Assembly: GCF_004216855.1 (NCBI RefSeq)
Contig: NZ_SGXT01000001.1
Location: 1 to 59,951, forward strand
Origin: Microcella alkaliphila
GTDB taxonomy: Bacteria > Actinomycetota > Actinomycetes > Actinomycetales > Microbacteriaceae
Direction of reading: 5' to 3'
DNA: 59,951 nt
Shown one piece after another: positions 1 through 8,815 of this stretch. The translations under genes were made by a program, and so were the position numbers. How positions within the stretch are numbered: position 1 is the first letter of the stretch; every line of letters starts with the position of its first letter. The notes under the pieces were generated by a model. The model was not told where the DNA came from, made no database searches, and worked only from the letters and a program-made list of their open reading frames with translations.

Positions 1-97
1 CGCCGCTGCTCGCGGGCTTCCCTGTCGATCATGGTCATCAGTGTCGTCCTTTCGTAAGAAGCCGACACCCCTTACACACACCATCTGACACCCTCAA
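1..97 (-). mobile_element. End of an inserted IS (probable IS256 type) with the start of its transposase
   Basis: On the minus strand an ATG at 38 opens a reading frame that begins MTMIDREAREQR and runs off the window. It is preceded by the purine-rich stretch GAAAGGA. Between this start and about base 97 lies non-coding sequence (GGTGTGTGTAAGGGGTGTCGG) that breaks the IS5-type transposase reading frame and resembles the upstream end of actinobacterial IS256/Mutator elements. The family call is inference from style only; the other end and target duplication lie outside the window. Confidence 0.35.
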
Positions 98-452
98 AGC
101 CCCCTGTGTGGCGCGGAAGCGTCGCGCCGTGCTGGTGGACGCGGGCGATCGTCGAGTCGATCGAGACCACCCAGTCCAGCCTCCCGGCCGCCTCGGACCG
201 CCGCTGCATCTCCGCGAGCAGCCGCTCCCAGGTGCCGTCCTCGGCCCAGCGCATGAAGCGCTTGTAGACCGAGTTCCACTTCCCGAACCGCTCCGGCACA
301 TCCCGCCACGGCGCACCCGTGCGGTACTTCCACGCCGCGCCCTCAACCGCCAGACGATGATCCGTCCACGACCTGCCCGCCGTCCTCACCGCTGGCAGCA
401 ACGGCTCCAGCACCACCCACACCTCGTCCGAGATCTCCTGTCGCACCACAGA
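97..452 (-). pseudogene. Truncated IS5-family transposase (N-terminal part)
   Basis: The frame reads from a GTG start at 452 (or 449) through RQEISDEVWVVLEPLLP, the usual N-terminal DUF4096-like domain of IS5-type transposases. It continues through GAPWRDVPERFGKW and reaches the first DDE aspartate in VVSIDSTIARVHQHG. After the GGF at about 96-104 the similarity stops and a stop codon follows at 72-74. Only about 118 of the roughly 270 residues expected remain, and the second aspartate and the glutamate are missing. It cannot be an active transposase by itself. Confidence 0.8.
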
Positions 453-501
453 CCCAGACTCGCCGAACACCAACCCAAAACCCTTGATCAACACGCCCTA
501 G
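97..501 (-). mobile_element. IS5-family element remnant, one terminus at about 498-501
   Basis: This stretch holds the 5' part of an IS5-type transposase and the terminal non-coding segment. Its right edge is taken at CTAG (498-501), because immediately to the right the sequence switches to the signal-peptide region of a sugar-binding lipoprotein. The left part of the element is replaced by another IS end, so neither a full inverted-repeat pair nor a target duplication can be shown. Confidence 0.6.
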
Positions 502-1483
502 TGGTTCGATCATCGCTCTCATCGGCTTGGCCGGCTGCTCCGGTCAAGCGACCGCCGACAATCCCGAGGGGTCGTCCGACTCTGCCATCCAGCTCGCCGG
601 TGTAATGGCCAACGCCACCGACCCGTATTGGATCTCTGTGATGTGCGGCGCCGACGCAGCCGCCAAGGAGGCAGGCGTCGAGCTGAAGTGGTACACGACT
701 CCGACGACGTCGACCGACACAATGTCTCAAGCATTCAACGCGGCGACACTGACCGAACCCGACGGCCTGATCCTGAACCCCTTCCAGGCGACCCAGTTCT
801 CCACACAGGTCGGAGAGCTGATGCAGGACGGGATTCCGGTCGTGACGAGCACACCGCTCGATCCCGCAACGCAGTACACCGACGTCCCCCTCGCGACGGA
901 CGGCTCCAATTTCGTCGACGAGTTCATGAAGATCCTGCCCGAGGGTCCCGGCAGCATCGTCGCACTGGGAGGTATTACAGGGATCCCCGTGCTCGACGCG
1001 ACGTGGAAGCCTCTCGAGGAAGCGGCCGCCGAGCAGCGTCCCGACATCACCGTGCTTCCGACGGAGTACACCGACTTCGATGTCACGAAGACCACCCAGA
1101 TTGTCAACGGGCTTCTCCTGGCGCACCCGGACCTGAGTGTCATCATCGCGTCGACCGGCCCCGAGGGTCAGGGTGCGGCGGCGGCGGTGCAGCAGGCGGG
1201 AAAGGCTGGTGACGTCAAGATCTGGGCGTACGACGCGGTTCCCGCCGAGGTGGAAGCGCTCAAGGATGGAGTGATCACGGTCCTGGCCGCTAAGCCTGCG
1301 CAGGCAGCGGGAGAGAAGTATGTCGCAGTCCTCCTGGAAGCGATCAACGACAATCCGGACAAGGAAGCGGTCTCACCACTGTCCCCGGCGCTCGATCCAC
1401 TGCCCCTGACCATCATCACCCAGGACAACGTGGACTCGCCTGAGGCGCAGGCCGCGATGTACAAGGAGACCTGCGACGCATGA
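500..1483 (+). pseudogene. Sugar ABC transporter substrate-binding lipoprotein, N-terminus removed by IS insertion
   Basis: The frame encodes a CUT2-type periplasmic binding protein (Peripla_BP_4 fold; DPYWISVMCGADAAAKEAG near the start). Immediately upstream the frame reads SIIALIGLAGCSGQ, the hydrophobic core and lipobox (LAGC, cysteine at about 536-538) of a lipoprotein signal peptide. The frame closes at a stop at 485-487 without any ATG or GTG. The only start codon, TTG at 527, lies inside the lipobox. The normal n-region, start codon, ribosome site and promoter were therefore lost to the IS5-type element whose edge is at about 498-501. The rest of the gene is intact (about 318 residues) and is followed by its ATPase and permease. 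The transporter is probably non-functional unless another binding protein serves it. Confidence 0.8.
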
Positions 1484-1489
1484 TCAGCC

Positions 1490-1522
1490 GGTTGGGAGGT
1501 CCGATCGGCGGATCTCCCAACC
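1490..1522 (+). terminator. Strong intercistronic hairpin after the binding-protein gene
   Basis: GGTTGGGAG (1490-1498) pairs perfectly with CTCCCAACC (1514-1522), and inside it TCCG pairs with CGGA. There is no T-run and the ATPase gene follows 22 bases later. A role as mRNA stabiliser or partial attenuator between binding protein and ATPase is more likely than full termination. Similar hairpins lie at 12020-12065 and 48745-48774. Confidence 0.65.
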
Positions 1523-1543
1523 ACTAATCGCAAGGAGTAGCAC

Positions 1544-2323
1544 ATGAGCAACGAAGCAACGAGGCCGGAGATTGCGATTGCCGGGCGTCATTTGGCCAAG
1601 AGGTTCGGCCACGTGCAGGCTCTGAGCGACGCCAGCATCACGGTGCCGTCGGGCAAAGTGGTGGCGTTGTTCGGCGACAACGGCGCCGGAAAGTCGACGT
1701 TCCTGAAGCTCCTCCTAGGCATCTACCAAAAGGATGCTGGGGAGTTGATCATCGGCGATGAGCAGGTGGAGCTGCACTCGGTTCGCGACGCCCAGCAACT
1801 CGGCGTCGACTGCGTCTATCAGGACCTGGCTCTCGCGCCCGATCTGTCGGTTGTGGACAACATGTTCCTCGGGCATGAGCTGACCCGGCCGGGTGCGCTC
1901 GGCTGGGCCGGCTTCGTCGACCGGAAGGAGATGGAGGAGCGCGCCGATGCCGCCCTACGGAACCTGTCCATCAAGTTGCCATCCCTGCGCGTCGCTGTTC
2001 AGGATCTCTCCGGCGGACAGCGTCAAGCCGTCGCCGTCGCTCGGGCGGTGATGTGGTCGAGGACAGCTGTGCTGATGGACGAGCCCACCGCAGCGCTCGG
2101 AGCCAGGCAGAGCGAGATCGTCTGCGATCTCATGCGCAGCGTCGCCGAGAGCGGCCTTGGAGTGCTCGTCGTCTCGCACGACCTCCCACGCGCGCTCAAG
2201 GTCGCGGACACGGTCAACATTCTCTGGCGGGGAAAGACGGCCCTGGAGGCCCCGGCCGCGGGGCTGACTGTTCCCGAAGTCGTGTCCACGATGGTCGGCT
2301 ACCAGGTTGGAGAGGCAGCATGA
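1544..2323 (+). CDS. Sugar ABC transporter ATP-binding protein (single-domain, CUT2 type)
   Basis: This 259-residue cytoplasmic ATPase should energise import of the sugar bound by the upstream lipoprotein. Visible motifs are Walker A GDNGAGKST (about residue 45), the Q-loop in VYQDLALAPD, signature LSGGQRQ, Walker B VLMDEP and the switch histidine in VVSHD. CUT2 ATPases such as RbsA usually have two fused ABC domains (about 500 residues); this is a half-size form, as also in the other two transporters of this window. The start has AAGGAG 9 bases upstream. The stop overlaps the permease start by 4 bases (ATGA). Confidence 0.9.
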   Translation: MSNEATRPEIAIAGRHLAKRFGHVQALSDASITVPSGKVVALFGDNGAGKSTFLKLLLGIYQKDAGELIIGDEQVELHSVRDAQQLGVDCVYQDLALAPDLSVVDNMFLGHELTRPGALGWAGFVDRKEMEERADAALRNLSIKLPSLRVAVQDLSGGQRQAVAVARAVMWSRTAVLMDEPTAALGARQSEIVCDLMRSVAESGLGVLVVSHDLPRALKVADTVNILWRGKTALEAPAAGLTVPEVVSTMVGYQVGEAA

Positions 2324-3369
2324 GTGCGACGCAGAACGCTCCTGCACAGGCGAAGGACGACGCCGCCGACACCCGAGCAGTCACGCAGGCACACCCGATC
2401 GTTCGCTGGCTCGGTTCCAGCGGAGCCTGGGTGCTTCTGCTCGATATCGCGCTCATCGCGCTGTTCTCGATCATCTCCCCCGGCAACGTGTTTTGGTCCC
2501 TGCAGAACCTGGAGTCGATGCTGCTGTCCGGCACGGTCACTCTGCTCCTCGCGCTCGGCATCGCGATGCTCCTCGGTGCGGGCGGCATCGACCTCTCCGT
2601 CGGAGCGAATCTCGTGTTCTCTTCGGTCGTGGCGGCTCTGACAATCCAGGCGCTCGCGCCGAATGGGGTCGCCTTCGCGCTGATCATGGGGGCAATCGCC
2701 GCGGTCCTCGCGGGTGCGCTGTTCGGCACCGTCAACGGCATCATCATCGGGGTCTTCGACGTCAACAGCCTGATCGCGACGCTCGGCACAACGGGGCTGG
2801 GCTTGGCGGCGGCGCTGCTGCTCACGGGCGGCTCGGACATCGGCGGCATGCCGGCAGAGCTTCAAGCCGGATTCGGGCTGAACACGCTGTTCGGCTTCAT
2901 CCCGCTTCCGTTCCTCGTCGCCATCGTCGCCTGGGTCATCCTGTGGGTCGTGCTGAGGAAGACACGGTTCGGCTCTCGCACCCTCGCAATCGGCTCGCTC
3001 CGACTTGTTGCTTCGAGAGCCGGCGTTCGAGTCTCCTGGCATATCCTCTCGCTGGCCGTGATGACCGGCGTGCTCGCAGGCATCTCCGGATTCATATCTC
3101 TGAGCAACTACGGCGCAACAAGTGTAAGCGGGCATCCTAACGATGCACTCGCGGCGATCACCGCCGTCGTCATCGGTGGAACACGCCTCGAGGGCGGGAG
3201 GGTGAGCCTCGCGGGCACAATTTGGGGAACCGCGCTTTCCGTGATCCTGGTGGGCGGACTCGTGATCATGGGCGTGCCGTCCTTCTGGCAGCTCGGCGCC
3301 GTGGGCTTCGTGCTGATCGTCGCGGTCTGCCTGGACCGCATCCAGGCCCGGCGCCGACCGTCGCTCTGA
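2320..3369 (+). CDS. Sugar ABC transporter permease (CUT2 / BPD_transp_2)
   Basis: This integral membrane protein of 349 residues has about nine to ten hydrophobic segments and the family signature around GAGGIDLSVGANLVFSS (about residues 86-102). It would form the channel with the ATPase whose gene it overlaps by 4 bases. The ATG at 2320 is preferred over upstream in-frame starts because those would run deep into the ATPase gene. The preceding binding protein is broken, so the transporter may be idle. Substrate is unknown; the downstream beta-glucosidase suggests a glycoside or its sugar (inference). Confidence 0.88.
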   Translation: MSATQNAPAQAKDDAADTRAVTQAHPIVRWLGSSGAWVLLLDIALIALFSIISPGNVFWSLQNLESMLLSGTVTLLLALGIAMLLGAGGIDLSVGANLVFSSVVAALTIQALAPNGVAFALIMGAIAAVLAGALFGTVNGIIIGVFDVNSLIATLGTTGLGLAAALLLTGGSDIGGMPAELQAGFGLNTLFGFIPLPFLVAIVAWVILWVVLRKTRFGSRTLAIGSLRLVASRAGVRVSWHILSLAVMTGVLAGISGFISLSNYGATSVSGHPNDALAAITAVVIGGTRLEGGRVSLAGTIWGTALSVILVGGLVIMGVPSFWQLGAVGFVLIVAVCLDRIQARRRPSL

Positions 3370-3389
3370 AAGAAGGGGATCACCAACCG

Positions 3390-4634
3390 ATGTCTGAGTC
3401 CATTGACCAGCTCGACATGCGCCAATCCAACCTCGCCCTCGTGCTGAGCGAGGTGATCCGCGGACCTCGAAGCAGAGCGCAGTTGGCCGACGACATCGGC
3501 ATGACAAAAGGTGCCGTAGGCAGCCTCGTCAATGAGCTGATCGCTCGCGGACTGGTTCGACTCACCGAGGCCGCTAGCACCGGCGGGGTCGGTCGCCCGG
3601 GGCAGACGGTGGAGGCGGTCGCATCCCGCGCGCACGCCATCGGGATCAGCTTCAGTCCGCCCTACGTGATCGGCACAACCGTGAACCTCACCGGAGATGT
3701 CGTGGCCCAGGAGAAGGCGACGCTGGTCGAACGGCACACTCCCATTGAGGAACTGATCGTGATCACCCGCGGCATCGTCGACCGACTGCACGAGTCGGTG
3801 CGAACGACATCTCCCGACTCGGTGCTGGCAGGGGTTGCAGTCGGTGTGCCGGACCTGGTCGATCCCTCTGCGGGAATCGTCCGGCGATCTCCGACCATCG
3901 GACTCAGCGACTACCCGCTCGCGGCCGTGCTCCGGACCGCGCTGGGTGACATCACCCCCCAGGTGGCGATCGACAACGATGCCACCTACGGAGCCCTCGC
4001 GGAGGCGCGCCGCCTGGGTGAGGCGGGAGGTGGAAACCTGCTCTACCTGACCGGCTCGATGGCGATGGGGTGCGGGATCATCGCCCAAGGGGTGCCGTTC
4101 CGCGGCTCGACCGGCTATGCGGGTGAGGTCGGCCACATGGTGATCAATCCCGACGGGAAGCTCTGCGTATGCGGCAGCCTCGGATGCTGGGAGTCCGAGA
4201 TCGGGTTGAATGCTTTCCTCACGCTGGCCGCGGACCCGGAAGATCCTGTGCGGGACACCACCATAGACGGGAACGAGCGCGTCGCCGCCATCGTGCAACG
4301 CGCGGAGGAGGGCGACCCGCGCGCGCTGCTCGCGATCCAGCAAGTGGCCCGATATTTAGGACTGGGGCTCGCGAGCCTGATCAACATCTTCAACCCGGAG
4401 GCGGTAATCCTCGGCGGGTATTTCATCCGGCTCTTCCCGTATCTTGTGCAGCCCGTGCAACGCATCGTGCACGAACGGGTGCTGTCCGAGCGCCTCGTTT
4501 CCTGTCGCATCCTCCACTCCGATCTGGAGATGTATGCCGGCGCCACCGGCGCCGGCATCGCGACCATCGACGCACTCGTGGCAGACCCCGCGAGTGTTCC
4601 GCGCCTCACCGCGACCTCCGCAGCAGCCCGCTGA
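3390..4634 (+). CDS. ROK-family transcriptional regulator
   Basis: The protein has 414 residues with an N-terminal winged helix (about residues 10-75: LSEVIRGPRSRAQLADDIG, then GAVGSLVNELIARGLV). A ROK sugar-kinase-like domain follows, with the aspartate in AIDNDATYGAL and the zinc motif GEVGHM...CVCGSLGCWE. ROK proteins with an HTH (NagC/Mlc/XylR type) repress sugar-uptake and glycosidase genes and are released by a sugar. The start at 3390 follows AGAAGGGGAT. The gene is 20 bases downstream of the permease in the same direction and precedes the NTF2-like and GH1 genes, so it probably controls this operon. Confidence 0.88.
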   Translation: MSESIDQLDMRQSNLALVLSEVIRGPRSRAQLADDIGMTKGAVGSLVNELIARGLVRLTEAASTGGVGRPGQTVEAVASRAHAIGISFSPPYVIGTTVNLTGDVVAQEKATLVERHTPIEELIVITRGIVDRLHESVRTTSPDSVLAGVAVGVPDLVDPSAGIVRRSPTIGLSDYPLAAVLRTALGDITPQVAIDNDATYGALAEARRLGEAGGGNLLYLTGSMAMGCGIIAQGVPFRGSTGYAGEVGHMVINPDGKLCVCGSLGCWESEIGLNAFLTLAADPEDPVRDTTIDGNERVAAIVQRAEEGDPRALLAIQQVARYLGLGLASLINIFNPEAVILGGYFIRLFPYLVQPVQRIVHERVLSERLVSCRILHSDLEMYAGATGAGIATIDALVADPASVPRLTATSAAAR

Positions 4635-4682
4635 TCTCAGGCACGCGAAACCGTGCACGCAGTATCTACGAAAGGAAGCACT

Positions 4683-5537
4683 ATGACCTCCACGACGCAG
4701 ACGGATCGAGTGGGACATCAAGTGGATGTAGCCACCTCCCTCATCAACGGGCTCGTCAATGGCGATGTCGCGGGCGTGAAGGACCTGTTCGTCGGGCCTG
4801 CCGACATCGACGACCCCGCCGCGGGCCGACAGATCGACGGGGGTTTCGACCGCCTTGTCACGTCCTGGGCGCCGGCGAATTTAGCGCGGGTCAAGTCGGT
4901 CGAGCTCGCCCACCACACTGCCGGAAAGGATGGGAAGTTCGCGGGCTCGGAATTCCACCTTGTTCTCGAAAAGGACGGCGGAGACAAGGATCTCGACGTT
5001 GTCGTCATCAGTGAGTTCGATGAAAGCGGCGGCCTCGTCCGCAATCGGCTCTACTACCGACTGGCCCGGGTCACCGGTGTGCAGCACCTCCGAACGCGCA
5101 TCCTCCCCGAGGAGCCCGTCCACCTCGAGCCCTTCAACCCCGTCTTGGACGCGTATCAGAAGGCGCTTCGCAAGGGCGACCCGGACGGCCAGGCGGACAC
5201 CTTCTCGGAGGATGGCGTGTTCAACGGACATGGCGAATCTCAAGACCTGCGCGATGGCGTCGGGATGGGGATCTACCGAGGCCGTGAAGAGGTTCGCGCC
5301 GTGCTGCGCGAGATGTTCGACATCGGCGATGAGGAAGCCGGGCACGCAGGTGAAGAGCATGCTGGAGCCGTGATCGAGAAGCTGAACGTGATCGACGACG
5401 GCACGACGACCGTGCTGGAGTTCAACATCGTGCACCTCAACCACCCCGTCAACCGCACCTCCGCGGGGGTCGCAGCGTACGAGCTCGGCTCCGATGGCCT
5501 GATTAAGGAGGCGCGCGTCTATGACGAAGCATGGTGA
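4683..5537 (+). CDS. Tandem NTF2/SnoaL-like domain protein, function unknown
   Basis: This 284-residue cytoplasmic protein has two repeats of an NTF2-like cone fold. The first covers about residues 10-130 (VATSLINGLVNGDVAGVKDLF) and the second about 150-284 (VLDAYQKALRKGDPDGQADTF, later GIYRGREEVRAVLREMF). Such domains serve as small enzymes or ligand-binding subunits, but no known active site can be assigned. The ATG at 4683 has AAAGGAAG 6 bases upstream. The end overlaps the GH1 gene by 17 bases, indicating translational coupling and a shared role in glycoside use. A tandem fusion of this fold beside a glycosidase is not a textbook arrangement. Confidence 0.7.
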   Translation: MTSTTQTDRVGHQVDVATSLINGLVNGDVAGVKDLFVGPADIDDPAAGRQIDGGFDRLVTSWAPANLARVKSVELAHHTAGKDGKFAGSEFHLVLEKDGGDKDLDVVVISEFDESGGLVRNRLYYRLARVTGVQHLRTRILPEEPVHLEPFNPVLDAYQKALRKGDPDGQADTFSEDGVFNGHGESQDLRDGVGMGIYRGREEVRAVLREMFDIGDEEAGHAGEEHAGAVIEKLNVIDDGTTTVLEFNIVHLNHPVNRTSAGVAAYELGSDGLIKEARVYDEAW

Positions 5538-6948
5538 CAACGACTCCCATCCATTCCTATGGGGAGTGTCGACGGCGGCATACCAGATCGAAGGCGCCGC
5601 GGCCGAGGACGGACGTGGCCCCTCGATTTGGGACACCTTCTCGCACGAGCCCGGCCGGGTACTGCACGGCGACACCGGTGACATAGCGACAGATCACTAC
5701 CACCGTCTCGAGGAGGATCTCGACCTCCTCAACGAGCTCGGCGTGGACGTCTACCGCTTCTCCTTCTCCTGGTCGCGGGTGCTCCCGACCGGCCGCGGGA
5801 AAGTGAACGAGCGAGGGCTTGAGTTCTACGACCGGCTCATAGACGGGCTGCTCGAGCGCGGCATCCTTCCGGTCCCCACGCTGTACCACTGGGACCTGCC
5901 ACAGGTTCTCCAGGACGAAGGCGGATGGGCTGCCACGGCAACCGTCGATGCCTTCGTCGAGTATGCGGCCGTCATGGCAGCCCGCTACGCGTCGCGGGTG
6001 CGAATGTGGACGACGATCAACGAGCCGTGGGTCGCGACGTACCTAGGGAATGCGATCGGCGTACATGCCCCCGGCAACCGCGATCACGACATCGCTGCTC
6101 GAGTCCACCATCACATGCTCGTCGCTCATGCCGCCGCAGCCGCCCGGATCCGCTCCGCTGTGGAGGGGGCATCAGTCGGCATCGCGCTGAACATGAGCCA
6201 CATCTACTCGGCCGTCGACTCGCCCGCATCGGATCGTGCAGCCGCGCTGGCGTTCGATCAGCTAGTGATGTCGTTTCTCGAGCCGCTCCGCTCCGGACGG
6301 TACCCAGAGGGCATCGCAGGATTCAGCGACCGCTGGACTGTTGGTGCGGGAATTGTCGAGGAAGGCCACCTTGCGGCGATAGCGGGCTCGCTCGACTTCC
6401 TATCGATCAACGAGTACCACCCGCGTTACGTCATCGACCCCACCGACATCGACGCGGCGCGGCTTGCCGGGTTCACAGGAGGCACCCCGTCCCCTTTCGC
6501 CCTCGGGCTTCCGTACCTCGACGTAGAACCGGCGGGCGTCGCCCACACCGTCAGCGGGTGGATGATCGACCCGCGCGGCCTGACGGACCTGCTTCTGCGT
6601 GTCAGCGAATTGGTACCCGAGCTCCCCTTGTATATAAGCGAGAACGGAGCGACCGCCCTCGACTACCGCGATCAGACCGGACATGTCGTTGACGATGCCA
6701 GGGTCGATTACCTCGACGGGCACATTCGTGCCGCCTTGGATGCCGTCGATCGCGGCGCGGACCTCCGTGGCTACTTCGCATGGAGCTTTCTCGACAACTT
6801 CGAATGGGCCGAGGGCTACTCTCAGCGGTTCGGCCTGGTCTATGTCGACTATCCCACCCAGGAACGCACGCCCAAGCGAAGCTTCGAGTGGTATCGCGCG
6901 CTCATCGAAGAGCACACTCTCGTCCCCAGCACCTCCGGCCTGAATTGA
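5521..6948 (+). CDS. Family 1 glycoside hydrolase (beta-glucosidase)
   Basis: The 475-residue protein matches the usual length of bacterial GH1 enzymes. The acid/base glutamate is in TINEPW (about E168) and the nucleophile in YISENGA (about E374). Other GH1 marks are FLWGVSTAAYQIEGA at the N-terminus, YRFSFSWSRVLP and the C-terminal FAWSFLDNFEWAEGY. No signal peptide is seen, so it acts on imported beta-glycosides in the cytoplasm. Its start lies inside the 3' end of the NTF2-like gene, behind AAGGAGG at 5506-5512. It is the last gene of the ROK-linked operon. Confidence 0.93.
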   Translation: MTKHGDNDSHPFLWGVSTAAYQIEGAAAEDGRGPSIWDTFSHEPGRVLHGDTGDIATDHYHRLEEDLDLLNELGVDVYRFSFSWSRVLPTGRGKVNERGLEFYDRLIDGLLERGILPVPTLYHWDLPQVLQDEGGWAATATVDAFVEYAAVMAARYASRVRMWTTINEPWVATYLGNAIGVHAPGNRDHDIAARVHHHMLVAHAAAAARIRSAVEGASVGIALNMSHIYSAVDSPASDRAAALAFDQLVMSFLEPLRSGRYPEGIAGFSDRWTVGAGIVEEGHLAAIAGSLDFLSINEYHPRYVIDPTDIDAARLAGFTGGTPSPFALGLPYLDVEPAGVAHTVSGWMIDPRGLTDLLLRVSELVPELPLYISENGATALDYRDQTGHVVDDARVDYLDGHIRAALDAVDRGADLRGYFAWSFLDNFEWAEGYSQRFGLVYVDYPTQERTPKRSFEWYRALIEEHTLVPSTSGLN

Positions 6949-7296
6949 AAGACCAGTCCTGGTGAATCAGCCGAACATGAAAGTCCCATTTTGGCAGCCT
7001 GCTCCCTGGTGGAGTGATTGATCCCGGGTGTCGCCGATGACCACGCGGACCCGCAGAGGCGTGAAAGAGCGTGTGAACAAAGAGCCTGTTTGCAGGGTGT
7101 TTACGGGGGCCCGTTCTTCGGCGTATTCCCGTGGGTCTTCAGGACTGGATGCCGAGAAAGCCGTGAGTACACGTAACGGGCTAACGATCGTGTCCTTCCC
7201 GACGACTACTCGACCCAATTCGAGTTGCATACTCCGGACGCTGACAGGCGCCTCCTGGGCCTCTCCTCATCGTGCGGCAGCGTTCGGGGCGGGTGG
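6949..7296. other. Intergenic stretch with no convincing gene
   Basis: About 350 bases between the GH1 gene and the convergent small ORF. Short open frames on both strands lack family resemblance. A 14-codon frame at 6976-7020 (MKVPFWQPAPWWSD, three tryptophans) has no clear ribosome site. ACCAG/CTGGT at 6952-6963 could form only a weak stem. Confidence 0.4.
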
Positions 7297-7572
7297 TCAG
7301 CACCAGCCACAGAGTGTGCGAAGAGCACGGATCTCCCCTGCGAGGCGTCTTTCTTCGCGTTTGAGTAGCTTGATCGTCTTTCGGATCGCCGCATGCGCTT
7401 GCTGACGCTCCATCCAAGACCCCGCCGCCGCGCTGGCGGGCATCGCGGTTGACACATCGACGCGCTGATCCACCAGCTGCCGTGCGAGGTCATGGCGTCT
7501 CACAGTCAGGCGAGCACGCAGGTCCAATGAGGAACGCAACTCGGTCTGGTACTTCTCGCGTGCGTCATTCAT
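7297..7572 (-). CDS. Small charged hypothetical protein
   Basis: A 91-residue frame rich in Arg, Lys, Glu and Leu (IKLLKREERRLAGEIRAL near the C-terminus) looks like a short helical or coiled-coil protein. Its ATG at 7572 overlaps the stop of the LacI gene as ATGA, the coupling pattern common in this window, which favours a real gene. I do not recognise a family. It could equally be a chance frame. Confidence 0.42.
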   Translation of the reverse strand: MNDAREKYQTELRSSLDLRARLTVRRHDLARQLVDQRVDVSTAMPASAAAGSWMERQQAHAAIRKTIKLLKREERRLAGEIRALRTLCGWC

Positions 7573-8594
7573 GCCGGTTCCACCAGCGATGGGGACGCCG
7601 ATGAACGCCGAATGATCAGTGACGGGGTGGCGACGTGCTCCCGCTCTTGAGCATCACCGGGTTCTTCGATCAGCATGGCGGCGGCAAGGCTACCGATTGC
7701 CTCGTTTCCCGGATCGATCGTGGTCAGCCCGATCTCTCGAAGGCCAGAGAGGTAGGTGTTGTCGTAACCGGTGAGAGCCACCTGATTGCCCGTGCGCTCC
7801 GCATAGCCGGCGATTGCCGCCATCGCGCCCACGGCCGCCAAATCATTCACGGCGGTAATCGCGGAGGGGGGTGCGGGATCGTCGAGTACCTGCTGCGCCG
7901 CGGCGTATCCGGCCGCCTCAGAGTAATCGGCCGCGCTGATGCGGATGTGGTCCCCAAGACCGAGCTCGACCATGGCTTCGCTATATGCCGCTGCCCGTGC
8001 GACCGAAACCGGGCCGCCTTCCCCGCCGAGGTGTGCGATACGCCTATGACCTTGCTCCGCCAAGTGACGTACCACCATCCGCATGCCGGCAGTATCGTCT
8101 CCGCGCACGGTGCGCGCGTGAGGCAGCCCTTCGGGGATGGCGCTGGCGACCACGACGGGAACATTGAGAGCGAGCCCGCCGATCTCCTGCATGTCGGGCA
8201 CGGACCCGACGATGAGGATGCCTTTCGGACGCAGATCGTGAAAGAGACTCAGAAGTCGACGATCCAGGATGTGCTGATCGTCGAGACGAGGCAGCGCCGC
8301 GCTGGTCATCAGGCTCACCTCGCCTGCGGCGGCCAGAGTGAACCGAGCGGCGTCGACGATCTCCGCGAACAACGGATTGTGAAGATCCGCAACGAGGATT
8401 GCGAAGAACCCACTGCCGGTGCCGGCAAGAGAGCGCGCGACGAGATTCGGCCGGAATCCCAGTTCTTCGGCCGCATCGAGCACGAGCTGACGCCGAGTCT
8501 CACTCACCGTATGGGGACGGGTGTATACGAGCGATACGAGAGATTTTGAGACCCCAGCCCGCTGAGCGACGTCGCGAATGGTCGGGCGTTTCAT
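7569..8594 (-). CDS. LacI-family transcriptional regulator
   Basis: The 341-residue protein has the LacI helix-turn-helix at its start (MKRPTIRDVAQRAGVSKSLVS) and a periplasmic-binding-protein-like effector domain (AILVADLHNPLFAEIV; ITAVNDLAAVGAM; VALTGYDNT). The start at 8594 is chosen because the HTH begins there; an in-frame start 31 codons upstream would add an unrelated extension. It is transcribed divergently from the ABC transporter at 8816. It probably represses that operon and responds to its substrate, a cyclitol or derivative (inference). Confidence 0.9.
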   Translation of the reverse strand: MKRPTIRDVAQRAGVSKSLVSLVYTRPHTVSETRRQLVLDAAEELGFRPNLVARSLAGTGSGFFAILVADLHNPLFAEIVDAARFTLAAAGEVSLMTSAALPRLDDQHILDRRLLSLFHDLRPKGILIVGSVPDMQEIGGLALNVPVVVASAIPEGLPHARTVRGDDTAGMRMVVRHLAEQGHRRIAHLGGEGGPVSVARAAAYSEAMVELGLGDHIRISAADYSEAAGYAAAQQVLDDPAPPSAITAVNDLAAVGAMAAIAGYAERTGNQVALTGYDNTYLSGLREIGLTTIDPGNEAIGSLAAAMLIEEPGDAQEREHVATPSLIIRRSSASPSLVEPA

Positions 8595-8680
8595 CGGCTC
8601 GCCACTGCCTTCCGGTCGAGCGAGGCGCCGTTGGAAATTATCACGAAAAGATACCTTCGTCCGTCTGAAGAGAATTACTC

Positions 8681-8716
8681 TTGACATTCAGGGCATGATG
8701 ACAGCATCATTATGTA
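8681..8716 (+). promoter_or_regulatory. Candidate promoter with LacI-type operator for the transporter operon
   Basis: A TTGACA (8681-8686) matches the -35 consensus. Directly downstream is a perfect inverted repeat ATGATG-ACAG-CATCAT (8695-8710), which lies where a repressor would block polymerase. The -10 is not clear (CATTAT or TATGTA near 8708-8716). Placement between the divergent LacI gene and the transporter supports an operator role. Confidence 0.5.
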
Positions 8717-8815
8717 CCTGGACCGGTCCAAACCGCCAGGCGGCAACGAAGCTTTCTCACCGAATCTCGCATTCGGTGCGGCCGTTGCCCACTCCATAGC
8801 AACGAAGGACGTTCA

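Noticed and set aside
488-1126. Long minus-strand frame opposite the binding-protein gene
   Set aside because: It has no family features, and its composition is that of an antisense shadow in high-GC DNA.
6976-7020. Trp-rich 14-codon leader peptide
   Set aside because: No ribosome site, no attenuator pair and no downstream biosynthetic gene.
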